From: Tyzzerella sp. UBA1042 | Lineage (GTDB): Bacteria; Bacillota; Clostridia; Lachnospirales; Anaerotignaceae | Direction of reading: 5' to 3' | DNA length: 59,316 nt | Assembly (NCBI GenBank): GCA_002316675.1 | Contig: DCDZ01000010.1 | Coordinates: forward strand, 45,935 to 105,250 | In this document: positions 18,401-24,435 of the stretch, piece after piece | Layout: each line of letters opens with the position of its first letter | Numbering within the stretch: the stretch's first letter is position 1 | Position numbers and translations under genes: made by a program | The notes under the pieces: model-generated | What the model saw: the letters and a program-made list of their open reading frames with translations, nothing else | What the model was told of the DNA's origin: nothing | Database searches by the model: none

Positions 18401-18900
18401 ACCTCCGGCACAGCCCCCTGTCCATCTATAACAGGCACTGCAGGCACCTCTTCCTCTGCAGGTTCCGTATCCTCTGTCGGTTCCGTTTCTTCTGTTGGCT
18501 CTGTGTCCTCTGTCGGCTCTGTGTCCTCTGTCGGTTCGCTGTCCTCTGTCGGTTCGCTGTCCTCTGTCGGTTCTGCACCTTCCGTCGGTTCAGTATCTCC
18601 CATGTCCCCTTCGGGCTCTATATTTTCGGTTTCATCCGTTGTTTCCGTCTCTTCTGTATCATCCTCCGCAGAACTCTCGCTCTGTGATCCATTTGACTCA
18701 CTACCCTCAGTTCCTTCTCCTGTTCCTGTAGAACCTTCCTTATCTGAAACCGTTTCCCCTGTTCCCGTTGTTCCCGATTCACTTCCGCTTTCCTGTGATG
18801 CAACCTGCTGACTGCTTGCATCGGCATACAGCTTGGTAGGCGTTGAGGATACTACCAGTGTGCCTGCCAAAAACATGGTCAAATACATTTTATATTTCAC
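12469..18900 (-). CDS. Giant SLH surface protein with NEAT-like and chitobiase-C-like modules
   Basis: A 2143-residue exported protein. Order: signal peptide, acidic Ser/Thr/Glu/Pro-rich stalk (about 28-160), then alternating modules. Chitobiase/hexosaminidase C-terminal-like units carry YYTTDGSDPT-type motifs near residues 225, 327, 449, 551, 1207, 1314 and 1557. NEAT-like units lie near 608-742, 1034-1165, 1372-1502 and 1631-1777; the last two show SMGNGAL and PSMGNVAF, typical of clostridial NEAT domains. Three SLH repeats (about 1950-2135) anchor it. It probably captures heme from host hemoproteins and feeds the Shp-like protein downstream. The start is a GTG at 18900 behind AGGGAG. Length and module count are unusual; heme binding is inferred. 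Confidence 0.85.
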   Translation of the reverse strand: MKYKMYLTMFLAGTLVVSSTPTKLYADASSQQVASQESGSESGTTGTGETVSDKEGSTGTGEGTEGSESNGSQSESSAEDDTEETETTDETENIEPEGDMGDTEPTEGAEPTEDSEPTEDSEPTEDTEPTEDTEPTEETEPTEDTEPAEEEVPAVPVIDGQGAVPEVNSLLIAPLLEELAVVDVPSISVTDGESEDQTYYANDAQVQVTITVPEETTVYYTTDGSDPTESGTRLAYADAEGFAIEAAGTEAETVTIQAVAVQEGEESAFSQITTKEVNFLEEIEVPLPEISDADANGETQESYSFMSSVTVSIEVPLNAEVLYTTDGSDPRTSETGAFYESPFQAALNYTQYTAGGTITVKAIERKGIEAEDGSIVYVYSETAEKDIVFRSMPTNMTSAKASVTITQKGSDTTQIVSSTKTIRDIPNGETVEITMKHPGGEGNKLLYTLDGTAPAQSETAQEYTGSFTIQASSLAAETVQLRVSCEIDDGPTKTYANPITIKLIFLEEVIATPALSFTALEAEETKYANDAEVTATISNYDPALTYVYTLDGTDPTLESPAYDSGTGITGIQAPSPGGGKVVVKVVAVKNGKYLSEITTAELLFKVSDSLTIEAGEYIADFAVRCDDEENAYLAENYIDTKDVALTVDEKGDISLTIRFREKTVWSNNSDGTYILKAAKLVEDVNETELSFEEPSEAKEYDFTPSEHRIIKTITVPLASLTSDVTVKFQNSSDTWVDFVFSLNSQPRPASEIDSSVMGYTIETESKYLTYDGSYRQLEGFSFDIKLKKKGYSATRPMVYYYTTDPEEEITLSSSSTAFPSVSQLGVYGDYGQVQKLYSVYATNPDPHTMNVRVKGYVEGMGWTEELEIPVRLNARALGNKLYAENDSSFYITAKGDLGIWGTSSGYVIPYDTVFRVDTVTDAAEISTYAEAVSAVNAEHGSRAMRVLDYTFETPAGEQVKLLDSTGEIKDYTVVIPAASGFKPEDVSLYRIKEDGTAVLITEGAGTTELGYNAYRIQNQYPSGIYVMVAGEKADMPTIANGYYYASAALMDSENKYQAHAYAGIFDSSYHNGDALLDIKSYAKYLYLPLADLDGEYVTEFYYYDYLNGEYVKAAAAETYAVEGEKYVKLAKIPITTKNAYLDVYFKTSAGETQYASLAVDYASRVTADGIPTQAPKMTTATGATSYVNEDTATISLSSASENAGIYYTCTSGTTGVDPNTSNAEQLYTDSFTLSTENEEGEVYTIKAVTVKSGFITSDVVTYTITFNKKGMAAETAEKPVIYAKYESGETPEDGVYTVNITSPTEGASVYYTIDGTEPSAQNGTLYTEGFMVPALTNGEPTVIKAICEGAGMNASEISQTTIAFSTNWWDNIQTNTSYEVPIKMLNFINNDLLSMGNGALSGTAVLSVDEKGNKTLSIPFQRIDMGGHAGYLIDLWYFENEETARAENWKNTQIKGTYVYTQDNKISSVTIPVYTNSDKVTVGIESNFEDMGKQRATLSLDYSEIIEKVTGVPVDDERQVDIPVIDAVLNSAGDAFLISIAMPSASEAVDADIYYTVSGSEDASITKDAESKYTNSFTITKAQAAAMGGAAGTVNVFAMAAKEGFTDSIVNMKKLTFDTSSSGGDEPSPGEIDVTQDGKYWVDVDLYKSSDDEPSMGNVAFENNPRALIVTSGGNSVIQLGSNPVRIPPYYSGLQEFQFKNAQGVYQLATALETKEINTTYNGTSYTFDYLKKFEFTLPNVTEEYIDVKVKVPYTIMDSAVGSGAIDARLRIDWDSVKVGKDTDELDVNDSASESSVSIESSPVDETDAETGIRLIAAENVLPEGSKLFSAILKEGKQFNLAQKALGEDIHKFTVYQILAKIGDEETAPLDKVKLYIPIPEDFDQERVALYRINDDGTKTLLNGTVLNGGLIPAASGTEPVYFAFETADFGLFALVEMDEALNVPELTEDEAEDELFDDISGHWAKVYIEKAVEMGLFSGVSETSFAPNTKMTRGMFVTVLGRLEGIKGNTYRGNKFSDVKDTDYYSSYVLWASEAGITGGTGAGTFAPNASITREQMAVMLTKYAEMKRIDLGSSEALDFADADEIADWAKDSVKALVGAGILVGRENKTFAPKDGASRAEVAVMLVRFMEEYSSQAEPETI
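18446..18598 (-). repeat. 18-bp minisatellite coding the acidic EPTED stalk
   Basis: Tandem 18-bp units encode six-residue repeats (EPTEDS, EPTEDT, EPTEET, EPAEEE) within the N-terminal stalk of the giant surface protein. Neighbouring units are nearly identical at DNA level (TCCTCTGTCGGTTC is repeated on the plus strand), so copy number could change by slippage and lengthen or shorten the stalk without breaking the frame. Confidence 0.85.
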
Positions 18901-18972
18901 TATGGTTCACTCCCTATCTTAAAGATTTTCCCTTCCTCCGTGCAAAAAACAAAAGTAATAGCCCGCTGTGAT

Positions 18973-19010
18973 AAAAAAGAAAGAGCCGAAGCCGAGGCTC
19001 CGGCTCTTTC
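18973..19010 (-). terminator. Terminator between the small secreted protein and the giant protein
   Basis: On the minus strand GAAAGAGCCG and CGGCTCTTTC arms (19001-19010 and 18979-18988), with an inner AGCC/GGCT pair, are followed by TTTTTTATC. Strong but possibly leaky, it would make the short upstream gene much more abundant than the 6.4-kb gene downstream. Confidence 0.85.
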
Positions 19011-19029
19011 TGCTGTTACAATGTTGTCC

Positions 19030-19524
19030 TTATTCGGAATAAGTCAACTCGGTATCAGTGATTGCAAGGTTTACAGCGGAAGGCATATCAAATTCAATAC
19101 CCCAGAAGATTTCAACTGTTGCCTCAACATCTGCCGCAAATGCAGGAGAATTCCCATTTACCACAAGGCTTGTAGGCACGGATACAACCAACGTATCACC
19201 GCCATTGGTAAGTGATGCGGTAACGCCCGCATTGAGTGCAGCAGCACCTAATGCAATTCCTGTCATTGTGCCTTCCCCAGAAATGCCCATCTTGGTCATC
19301 TCAAAGGACTGCAGATTGATTGTATAAACGTAATTGTCGCCAACCTGAACCTTGCTTGCATAGCTTTCAATCACGTTCTGTGTCATAGAAACCGCAGAGG
19401 TGCTGCCTTCCTTAAAGAAGGTCACATATCCCGGTGCAGTCTGGGCAAATGCCATGGCATTCATACCAACCACCATAATCGCCGCCAACGCAAACCCTGT
19501 TAATCTCTTAAGTACATTCTTCAT
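19030..19524 (-). CDS. Small secreted protein of unknown family, candidate hemophore
   Basis: A 164-residue protein with a clear signal peptide (cut near MAFAQ-TAPG), leaving about 136 residues without anchor, membrane segment or Cys. I do not recognise the family. Alternating hydrophobic strands (GDNYVYTINLQ, GDTLVVSVP, DVEATVEIFW, SAVNLAI) suggest an all-beta fold like a single NEAT domain, with Met residues in VSMTQ, FEMTKMG and DMPSAV as possible heme ligands. It opens the heme locus behind two RTTAG dyads and has its own terminator, so it may be abundant. The start follows GGAGGAAAGAATT. A role as a soluble heme carrier is inference from position; a structural S-layer-associated role is possible. 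Confidence 0.75.
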   Translation of the reverse strand: MKNVLKRLTGFALAAIMVVGMNAMAFAQTAPGYVTFFKEGSTSAVSMTQNVIESYASKVQVGDNYVYTINLQSFEMTKMGISGEGTMTGIALGAAALNAGVTASLTNGGDTLVVSVPTSLVVNGNSPAFAADVEATVEIFWGIEFDMPSAVNLAITDTELTYSE

Positions 19525-19570
19525 AATTCTTTCCTCCTTTTTTTGTTCTTAGATGATAGTTATAATTGAC

Positions 19571-19600
19571 TGCCCTTTTGGGCAAAAACCGGTTTTTGCC
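19571..19600 (-). other. Overlapping hairpins in the 5' leader of the small secreted gene
   Basis: GGCAAAAACCGGTTTTTGCC (19581-19600) is a perfect 20-bp palindrome. Its last bases on the minus strand overlap a second hairpin, TGCCCAAAAGGGCA (19571-19584), so only one can form fully at a time. They sit about 50 nt before the start codon, where a 5' stabiliser or a switch could act. Confidence 0.55.
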
Positions 19601-19743
19601 TTGCTTTTCCTGTTTTTTTGGCACCACATCCCTTTCATTTTATTTTTATAATCAGGCCGAAGTGTTTTTCACTGTACAATCTGGTTCTTCTCTTCGGTCA
19701 TTATAAACAAGGATTATTGTTTCTCTGACTCGCAACCCAGTTT

Positions 19744-19759
19744 GTTAGCATAAGCTAAC
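19744..19759. promoter_or_regulatory. Heme-locus dyad O1, likely DtxR-like operator
   Basis: GTTAGCATAAGCTAAC has 6-bp arms (GTTAGC/GCTAAC) around 4 bp. It lies 3 bp downstream of a leftward TACAAT (19763-19768), the same relation as in dyad O3. The half-site TTAG/CTAA recalls DtxR/IdeR boxes. Confidence 0.65.
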
Positions 19760-19841
19760 TCAATTGTATCGTATAAAACCCTTACTTTTCCTGCATTCCC
19801 CGGTTCAAACCACCTCTTTGCTTTTCCCAATGCCCCCGATC

Positions 19842-19857
19842 ATTAGCCTAGGCTAAT
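19842..19857. promoter_or_regulatory. Heme-locus dyad O2, likely DtxR-like operator
   Basis: ATTAGCCTAGGCTAAT is a perfect 16-bp palindrome with the same outer TTAG/CTAA half-sites and arm spacing as the other three dyads. It lies just downstream of the terminator of the candidate small RNA. I find no clear promoter directly over it. Confidence 0.65.
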
Positions 19858-19864
19858 CTCCCTT

Positions 19865-20017
19865 AAAAACAGTTCAAGGAATGACAAATTGTCATTCCTT
19901 GAACATTTCAGCTATGGCAGCATATATTTTTTTAAATTCAAAACCTCGCCTGTTTTTTCATCTGAAAAAAGGGAGAAGCAAGTATGATTCACCTTATAGT
20001 GTTAGTTCCAACTAACT
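19865..20017 (-). ncRNA. Candidate regulated small RNA, about 153 nt
   Basis: A strong leftward promoter (TTGACA, 17 bp, TATAGT) predicts a start near 20017, and a perfect hairpin at 19872-19904 (16-bp arms, GTTCAAGGAATGACAA and complement) followed by TTTTT predicts an end near 19865. The start coincides with dyad O3. A 26-codon GTG frame (19912-19992) lies inside but lacks a spaced ribosome site. Bases 19941-19955 can pair at 14 of 15 positions with the first bases of the ABC-exporter mRNA (24298-24312). A leader-peptide mRNA or an attenuated leader of the downstream gene are alternatives. Confidence 0.45.
20001..20016. promoter_or_regulatory. Heme-locus dyad O3, likely DtxR-like operator
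   Basis: GTTAGTTCCAACTAAC has 7-bp arms around CC. It starts 7 bp after the TATAGT box of the leftward promoter at 20024-20052, so it covers the transcription start, a standard repressor position. An outer TATAGTG/CACTATA pair surrounds it. Confidence 0.7.
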
Positions 20018-20023
20018 TCTATC

Positions 20024-20052
20024 ACTATAGCATATCCTTTTTCCTTTGTCAA
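20024..20052 (-). promoter_or_regulatory. Strong leftward promoter of the small RNA / heme control region
   Basis: TTGACA (20047-20052), 17 bp, TATAGT (20024-20029) on the minus strand. The stretch TATGCTATAGT is identical to that of the exporter promoter at 24321-24349. Confidence 0.8.
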
Positions 20053-20098
20053 ACCAATTTCTCACTTTCATGGAAAATTTTATGCCAAATTTCTGCCT

Positions 20099-20515
20099 TT
20101 ATTTCGGGAACTGCGCATCGGGCCGTTCCTTTTGCTTGATACCGGCGGGGGGAATTGTTTTAATTCTAAACATAAAATAATAATATTTAAACAAAATCAG
20201 GCATATAATAAATCCTCTTCCGTAAAGGTTATCCATCATAAAAAACGCCGCAAGGAGCATAACGGAAACCGGAATCAAGATGCAAAGCTTTGTTTTTAAA
20301 GTCATGGAACGATTTTTTTCAAAGCTTTCTAAATTCTCCCGATACAGCTTGGTGGATTGGAACCAGCGGTTAAAGCGTTCCGACCCTTTCGCAAAGAAAA
20401 AGGATGCCAACAGGAGAAAGGGGGTTGTGGGCACAAGGGGAAGCGCCACACCTACAGCGCCAATACCCAGAAACAGAAAAGCCAAGGTAAGATATAAATA
20501 CTTCAGTTGTATCAT
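20099..20515 (-). CDS. DUF454 (YbaN-like) inner-membrane protein
   Basis: A 138-residue membrane protein with about four hydrophobic segments and the DUF454 core GIGAVGVALPLVPTTPFLLLASFFFAKGSERFNRW split here as GVALPLVPTTPFLL and the following SFFFAKGS. Biochemical function in the family is unknown. The ATG at 20515 overlaps the stop of the upstream Cys-rich gene (ATGA), so it is translationally coupled to it; a longer frame from 20686 lies inside that gene and is rejected. As the last gene of the exporter operon it may share the response to heme, iron or nitrosative stress. Confidence 0.85.
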   Translation of the reverse strand: MIQLKYLYLTLAFLFLGIGAVGVALPLVPTTPFLLLASFFFAKGSERFNRWFQSTKLYRENLESFEKNRSMTLKTKLCILIPVSVMLLAAFFMMDNLYGRGFIICLILFKYYYFMFRIKTIPPAGIKQKERPDAQFPK

Positions 20516-20829
20516 CTCCTTTTTATTTTGGTACAAAAGGCATGGCTTAGTACCGCCAAGGGATGCTGGAAGAGCATCCTCGGGCCGGAAAATGCCATCA
20601 CCTGTTTTATGCGCCCCCGCATCACAGGGGTATAACAATGTGTTTTGCATTGACTGCAAAAGGTCTTGGTTGCCATATGGGGACATTTTTCAATTCTTTG
20701 TTCGGCATAGGCCAAAAGCTCTGTACAATCTTTGCACAAGGTTTTCACCATTCCGTGCTTTCGATTGCAAAACAGTGTAATCATGAACCGTATCATTCTT
20801 TTTTCTTTCTCTCTTTTGAAGGTATACAT
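20512..20829 (-). CDS. ygbA: YgbA_NO-type (nitrous-oxide-stimulated promoter) Cys-rich protein
   Basis: A 105-residue soluble protein matching the YgbA_NO family: a basic N-terminus, then six Cys in LCKDCTELL, EKCPH, FCSQCKTHCY, followed by RGRIKQVMAFSGPRMLFQHPLA. The Cys spacing suggests a metal, Fe-S or heme site. In enterobacteria the family is linked to the response to nitric oxide; the mechanism is unclear. Here it lies 27 bp after the ABC exporter pair, inside the same transcription unit. That context suggests a role in handling a reactive iron or heme species. The start has only a weak ribosome site; an ATG twelve codons in is a possible alternative. Confidence 0.85.
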   Translation of the reverse strand: MYTFKREKEKRMIRFMITLFCNRKHGMVKTLCKDCTELLAYAEQRIEKCPHMATKTFCSQCKTHCYTPVMRGRIKQVMAFSGPRMLFQHPLAVLSHAFCTKIKRR

Positions 20830-20856
20830 AACTGCTCTTGGAGGGTGAAATACCCC

Positions 20857-22494
20857 CTAACCAAGCCGCCCCCCTTCCACAGAATAAATTTTTGAAGCAA
20901 TCCCCAGTGTGGATTTTCGATGGGAAACCAAAAGGATGGTCACATTTTCCGCCTCGGAAAGGGATTTTAAAATAATCCCCTCGTTCAGGCTGTCTAAATT
21001 GCTGGTTGGCTCATCCAACAGCAGAAGAGATGCACCTGACAGAAAGGCTCTGGCAAGGCCAATCCGCTGCTTTTCCCCGCCGGACAGCGTATCGCCCAGC
21101 TCGCCAATCAGTGTATCGTAGCCTTTTGGCAGGGTTGCGACAAAGCTGTGTAAGGAGGCCTTTTCCGCAGCCTGAATTATCTCCTCCTCGGTGGCATTTG
21201 CCTTGGCAAGACGAATATTATTGCCAATGGTATCGTGAAAAAGATAGGTTTCCTGGGTACAGTAGCTCTCGTTTGCACGCAAGGAGGCCGTATTAATTTG
21301 TTCAATTTTTGTCCCCGAAAGGGTAATTTCCCCCTCTTTTTTATCCCAAAAACGCATCAAAAGCTTTAAAAGAGTGGATTTCCCACAGCCGCTTTTCCCA
21401 TATATTCCAAGGATCTGCCCTTGGGGGATGTCTAACGTCAAATTTTGCAGTATCTTTTCCTCGCCATAGGCAAAGGTTACGTTTTCACACTTCCCGCCTT
21501 GGAAGGAAATATTCTCGCCGTCGGTTTTTTCCTCCACCTCCGGCACCTCCTCCAAAAGAGACAGCACACGTTCCCCGCTTGCTAAGGTATGGGCCAAATT
21601 GTTGGATAGATTGCTTAAGGCAATAACAGGGCCAAAGGAACTCATGAGGGTTACAGATGCCAGTATTGCCCCCTCAAAGGAAAGGCTTCCCTTTGAAAAA
21701 AGTACCATTGACACCAATAGATTTCCCCCGGAAAAAAGCAAAACAAAACCTTCTGTGATTGCCCTAGTAAAGCACTCGGCCTCCTTTAATTCTCTTTGCT
21801 TTTCGGATAATTCCTCCGTCAAGCTGTTGATTTCCAACAGGCGGTTTTCTGTCTGTGCAAATTGCAGTAAATCCCCAAGGCCTTGCATACTCTCCAAAAA
21901 CAAAGAATTGAGATTGCCCACACCATTGCGATACTCCATGCCATAGGCCTTAATGCGTTTTCCGTTTAATAATGGAATTACTACCCCGATACAAAGATAG
22001 GAAGCAGCGGCAAGCCCTCCAAGGGCAGGAGAAAAGCTTCCGATGACAACGACAAATATTACAGAGGTAATCATCCCGATTACAACAGGAGAAATGGTAT
22101 GGGCATAAAAAACCTCCAGCAGCTCAATATCCTCCGTAATAATAGAAATGAGATTTCCCTTGTCCCGCCCCTCCAGCTTCGCCGGACATAAGCGGCGCAG
22201 ACTGGCGAACACCTTATCCCGCAGGATGGCCAAAAGGGTAAAGGCAATATAATGATTGCAATTTTGCTCGCCATAGCGAAAAATCCCCCGTAACACGGCA
22301 AACACAATCAGCATCATTGAAATCATCTTAAGGGAGAGTAGAATATCAAGCCCCAGAAGCTTTAAAATGGCTGCGGCTCCTAAAATAGTAAGGGCGGAGG
22401 AACAGACAAAGCCCAGAACCCCCAATACAATTGCCAACAGCATAAAGTGAAGCAACGGCTTCACCAGACCGATGAGCCCCGCCATAATTTTCAT
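20857..22494 (-). CDS. Heterodimeric ABC exporter, second subunit (CydC-like)
   Basis: A 545-residue half-transporter: six-helix membrane domain (about 1-320) then an ATPase with Walker A YGKSGCGKSTLLK, signature LSGGEKQRIGLARAF and Walker B LLLLDEPTSNLD. The ATG at 22494 follows AGGAG and lies 7 bp after the first subunit; the longer frame from 22569 overlaps that gene. Paired CydDC-like exporters move small redox molecules, and E. coli CydDC has been linked to heme; streptococcal Pef pumps export heme. The divergent regulator with an operator seen also at the heme locus favours heme or porphyrin traffic, but substrate and direction are unproven. Confidence 0.88.
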   Translation of the reverse strand: MKIMAGLIGLVKPLLHFMLLAIVLGVLGFVCSSALTILGAAAILKLLGLDILLSLKMISMMLIVFAVLRGIFRYGEQNCNHYIAFTLLAILRDKVFASLRRLCPAKLEGRDKGNLISIITEDIELLEVFYAHTISPVVIGMITSVIFVVVIGSFSPALGGLAAASYLCIGVVIPLLNGKRIKAYGMEYRNGVGNLNSLFLESMQGLGDLLQFAQTENRLLEINSLTEELSEKQRELKEAECFTRAITEGFVLLFSGGNLLVSMVLFSKGSLSFEGAILASVTLMSSFGPVIALSNLSNNLAHTLASGERVLSLLEEVPEVEEKTDGENISFQGGKCENVTFAYGEEKILQNLTLDIPQGQILGIYGKSGCGKSTLLKLLMRFWDKKEGEITLSGTKIEQINTASLRANESYCTQETYLFHDTIGNNIRLAKANATEEEIIQAAEKASLHSFVATLPKGYDTLIGELGDTLSGGEKQRIGLARAFLSGASLLLLDEPTSNLDSLNEGIILKSLSEAENVTILLVSHRKSTLGIASKIYSVEGGRLG

Positions 22495-22501
22495 TCCGCT
22501 C

Positions 22502-24241
22502 CTACGCATACTGCTCACCGTCCTTCCCAAAGGACTCCAGATGCATTTGCTGGGTGAACAGCTTTTCATAAAGGCCCTGCTTCCCCATCAGCTCCCCATG
22601 GGTACCCATCTGGGCAATACGCCCCTGCTCCAAAACATAAATACGGTTTGCGTTGATGCCGTTTGCAAGGCGGTGAGAGATAAAAAATATGGTTTTTGTT
22701 TTCGACAAATCCTGCACTGCTTCCATGATAGAAGCCTCACTCTTTGCATCAATATTAGACGTGGCTTCATCGAAAATATAAATGGGAGAATCGTGCAGCA
22801 AGGCTCTGGCCAATACCAGCCGCTGCCTTTGCCCTCCGGAAAGATTGTTCCCCCCCTCGCCAATATGGGTTTCTAACCCATCTTTGTTTTGAATTTCCTC
22901 TAAAAAATTGACACGACGCAAAACGGAACAGAGCTCTTCCTCCGTTGCATCAGGCTTCGCCATTCTCAAATTATAGGCCACGGTTCCCTGAAACAAAAGG
23001 CTATTATGACTTACAAAGGTAATGTTTTTCATCAAGGATGCTTCGCTGATGTCACTTAATTCCTTCCCACCGATTTGGATGCTGCCGGTGTAGCCGGCCA
23101 ACGTCCCTTTCATCAGCCCCGCCATGGTGGATTTTCCACATCCGCTTTTTCCCACCAGAGAAACAAAGGTATTCGCGGGAATTTCCATTGAAATTTTATG
23201 GAGAATTGGCTTATTATCCTCATATTGAAAGCCTGCATTCTGAAAGGTAATTTCAAAACCCTCTAGCTTTTCCATACCCTTTGGCGGAACCGGTGTGTCT
23301 AAAATGGCAAAAATTTTATCTGCCGCCGCCATACCATTCATTGCAATGTGAAAAAAAGAACCCAAAAGCCTGAGGGGAATGAAAAATTCCGCCGAAAGCA
23401 AAATAACCGCCATGGCTTCGTATAGGCCAACGGTTCCCTTTAAAAACCCGGAAATTGCAAAAAGAATACCTGTGGCCGCCCCACCGTAGGCAACCAAATC
23501 CATAACCAAAATCGAGTTTAGCTGGAAAGACAGTACTTTCATGGTAATTTTGCGAAACACCTCCGCATTGGTATTCATTTCCCGATGCTTTTGTCCGTCC
23601 GCCTGATAAATTTTAAGGGTGGTCATCCCCTGCAAATTCTCCAAAAAAGAATCCCCAAGGTCGGTATATGCAGTCCAGTATTTCTTTAAAAGCCTTTTTG
23701 CAAATTTTTGAATTAAGATAATGGAACAGGGAATAAGAGGGACGCAAAGCAGCAGCGCAACCGCAGCCGGAAAGCAAAGCCTTGCCAAAATGAAAAACAG
23801 AGTCATCGGCGCAAGTAGGCTGTAAAACATCTGGGGTAAGTACTGAGAAAAATAGATTTCAAGCTGATTTACCCCTTCCGTACTCATCTGCACCACCTCT
23901 GCCGTAGAAATCCTTTCACGATAGGACGGCCCGATCTGAGCAAGCTTCAAGTAAATTTTCTCCCGCAGACGTTTTTTGATATTTTTAGAGGCTAAAAAAG
24001 ACGCCTTTCCCGTCAAAAGGTTAGCAAAAAAACGTAACCCTCCAAAAAGCGCCAATATCCCTATGGTTTTTTGCATCAGCTTTAGCTCCAACGCACCATT
24101 TTGATATGTTGCAGCAATCACACTGCAAAAAGAAAGGGTAATCAAAACGCTGCAGATCAGGCTAAGCCACTGCAAAAAAACCGTTGCTCCGATATATTTT
24201 TTGATATTCGGTGCGAGCCCGAAAAGTCGTTTGTTGAACAT
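22502..24241 (-). CDS. Heterodimeric ABC exporter, first subunit (CydD-like)
   Basis: A 579-residue half-transporter with six predicted membrane helices (about 15-310) and an ATPase domain with Walker A VGKSGCGKSTMAGL, signature LSGGQRQRLVLARALL and Walker B IYIFDEATSNID. Both subunits seem to have complete ATPase sites, as judged by Walker B Glu following Asp. It is the first gene of a leftward operon (this gene, second subunit, YgbA-like, DUF454) and starts behind AGGAGG with an 8-bp T spacer. The mRNA leader of about 70 nt carries at its 5' end a stretch complementary to the candidate small RNA at 19865-20017. Confidence 0.88.
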   Translation of the reverse strand: MFNKRLFGLAPNIKKYIGATVFLQWLSLICSVLITLSFCSVIAATYQNGALELKLMQKTIGILALFGGLRFFANLLTGKASFLASKNIKKRLREKIYLKLAQIGPSYRERISTAEVVQMSTEGVNQLEIYFSQYLPQMFYSLLAPMTLFFILARLCFPAAVALLLCVPLIPCSIILIQKFAKRLLKKYWTAYTDLGDSFLENLQGMTTLKIYQADGQKHREMNTNAEVFRKITMKVLSFQLNSILVMDLVAYGGAATGILFAISGFLKGTVGLYEAMAVILLSAEFFIPLRLLGSFFHIAMNGMAAADKIFAILDTPVPPKGMEKLEGFEITFQNAGFQYEDNKPILHKISMEIPANTFVSLVGKSGCGKSTMAGLMKGTLAGYTGSIQIGGKELSDISEASLMKNITFVSHNSLLFQGTVAYNLRMAKPDATEEELCSVLRRVNFLEEIQNKDGLETHIGEGGNNLSGGQRQRLVLARALLHDSPIYIFDEATSNIDAKSEASIMEAVQDLSKTKTIFFISHRLANGINANRIYVLEQGRIAQMGTHGELMGKQGLYEKLFTQQMHLESFGKDGEQYA

Positions 24242-24320
24242 AAAAAAAACCTCCTAAATCATAAGCGGCCGCAAAAAATGCGTACCACAAAAAATTTAAA
24301 CGGGCGAGGTTTATGAAAAA

Positions 24321-24349
24321 ACTATAGCATACTCGTTGGTTGCTGTCAA
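24321..24349 (-). promoter_or_regulatory. Promoter of the ABC exporter operon
   Basis: TTGACA (24344-24349), 17 bp, TATAGT (24321-24326) on the minus strand. No dyad overlaps it; the nearest, O4, is about 70 bp upstream of the -35. Confidence 0.8.
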
Positions 24350-24379
24350 TTTAAAAAACAGATTTTATACGTTGGGGTG

Positions 24380-24408
24380 TTGACAAAAGAAAAAAGGAGT
24401 GTTATTTT
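24380..24408 (+). promoter_or_regulatory. Promoter of the DtxR-like regulator
   Basis: TTGACA (24380-24385), 17 bp, TATTTT (24403-24408). The spacer is purine-rich (AAAGAAAAAAGG), like that of the small-RNA promoter. Dyad O4 starts 12 bp after the -10. Confidence 0.75.
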
Positions 24409-24419
24409 CAAACTATGTA

Positions 24420-24435
24420 GTTAGCCGAAGATAAC
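24420..24435. promoter_or_regulatory. Dyad O4 at the regulator start site, likely autoregulatory operator
   Basis: GTTAGCCGAAGATAAC keeps the GTTAGC/G-TAAC arms and 16-bp length of O1-O3 with one arm mismatch. Its position over the regulator transcription start suggests that the regulator controls its own gene. An overlapping CCGAA/TTCGG pair follows. Confidence 0.6.

Larger units (their letters stand above)
19525..20098. other. Non-coding control region of the heme locus
   Basis: A 574-bp gene-free stretch packed with signals: three 16-bp dyads, a strong leftward promoter, a 33-bp perfect hairpin with T-run, overlapping leader hairpins, and a leftward TATAAT at 19700-19705 without a good -35. 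The individual elements are listed separately. Which start drives the small secreted protein is not settled. Confidence 0.8.

Noticed and set aside
18332..18811. Rightward Ser/Val-repeat frame opposite the acidic stalk
   Set aside because: It is the complement of the EPTED minisatellite of the giant surface protein, with no promoter or ribosome site.
19912..19992. 26-codon GTG frame inside the candidate small RNA
   Set aside because: The only Shine-Dalgarno-like bases touch the start codon, leaving no spacing; kept only as an alternative in the small RNA entry.
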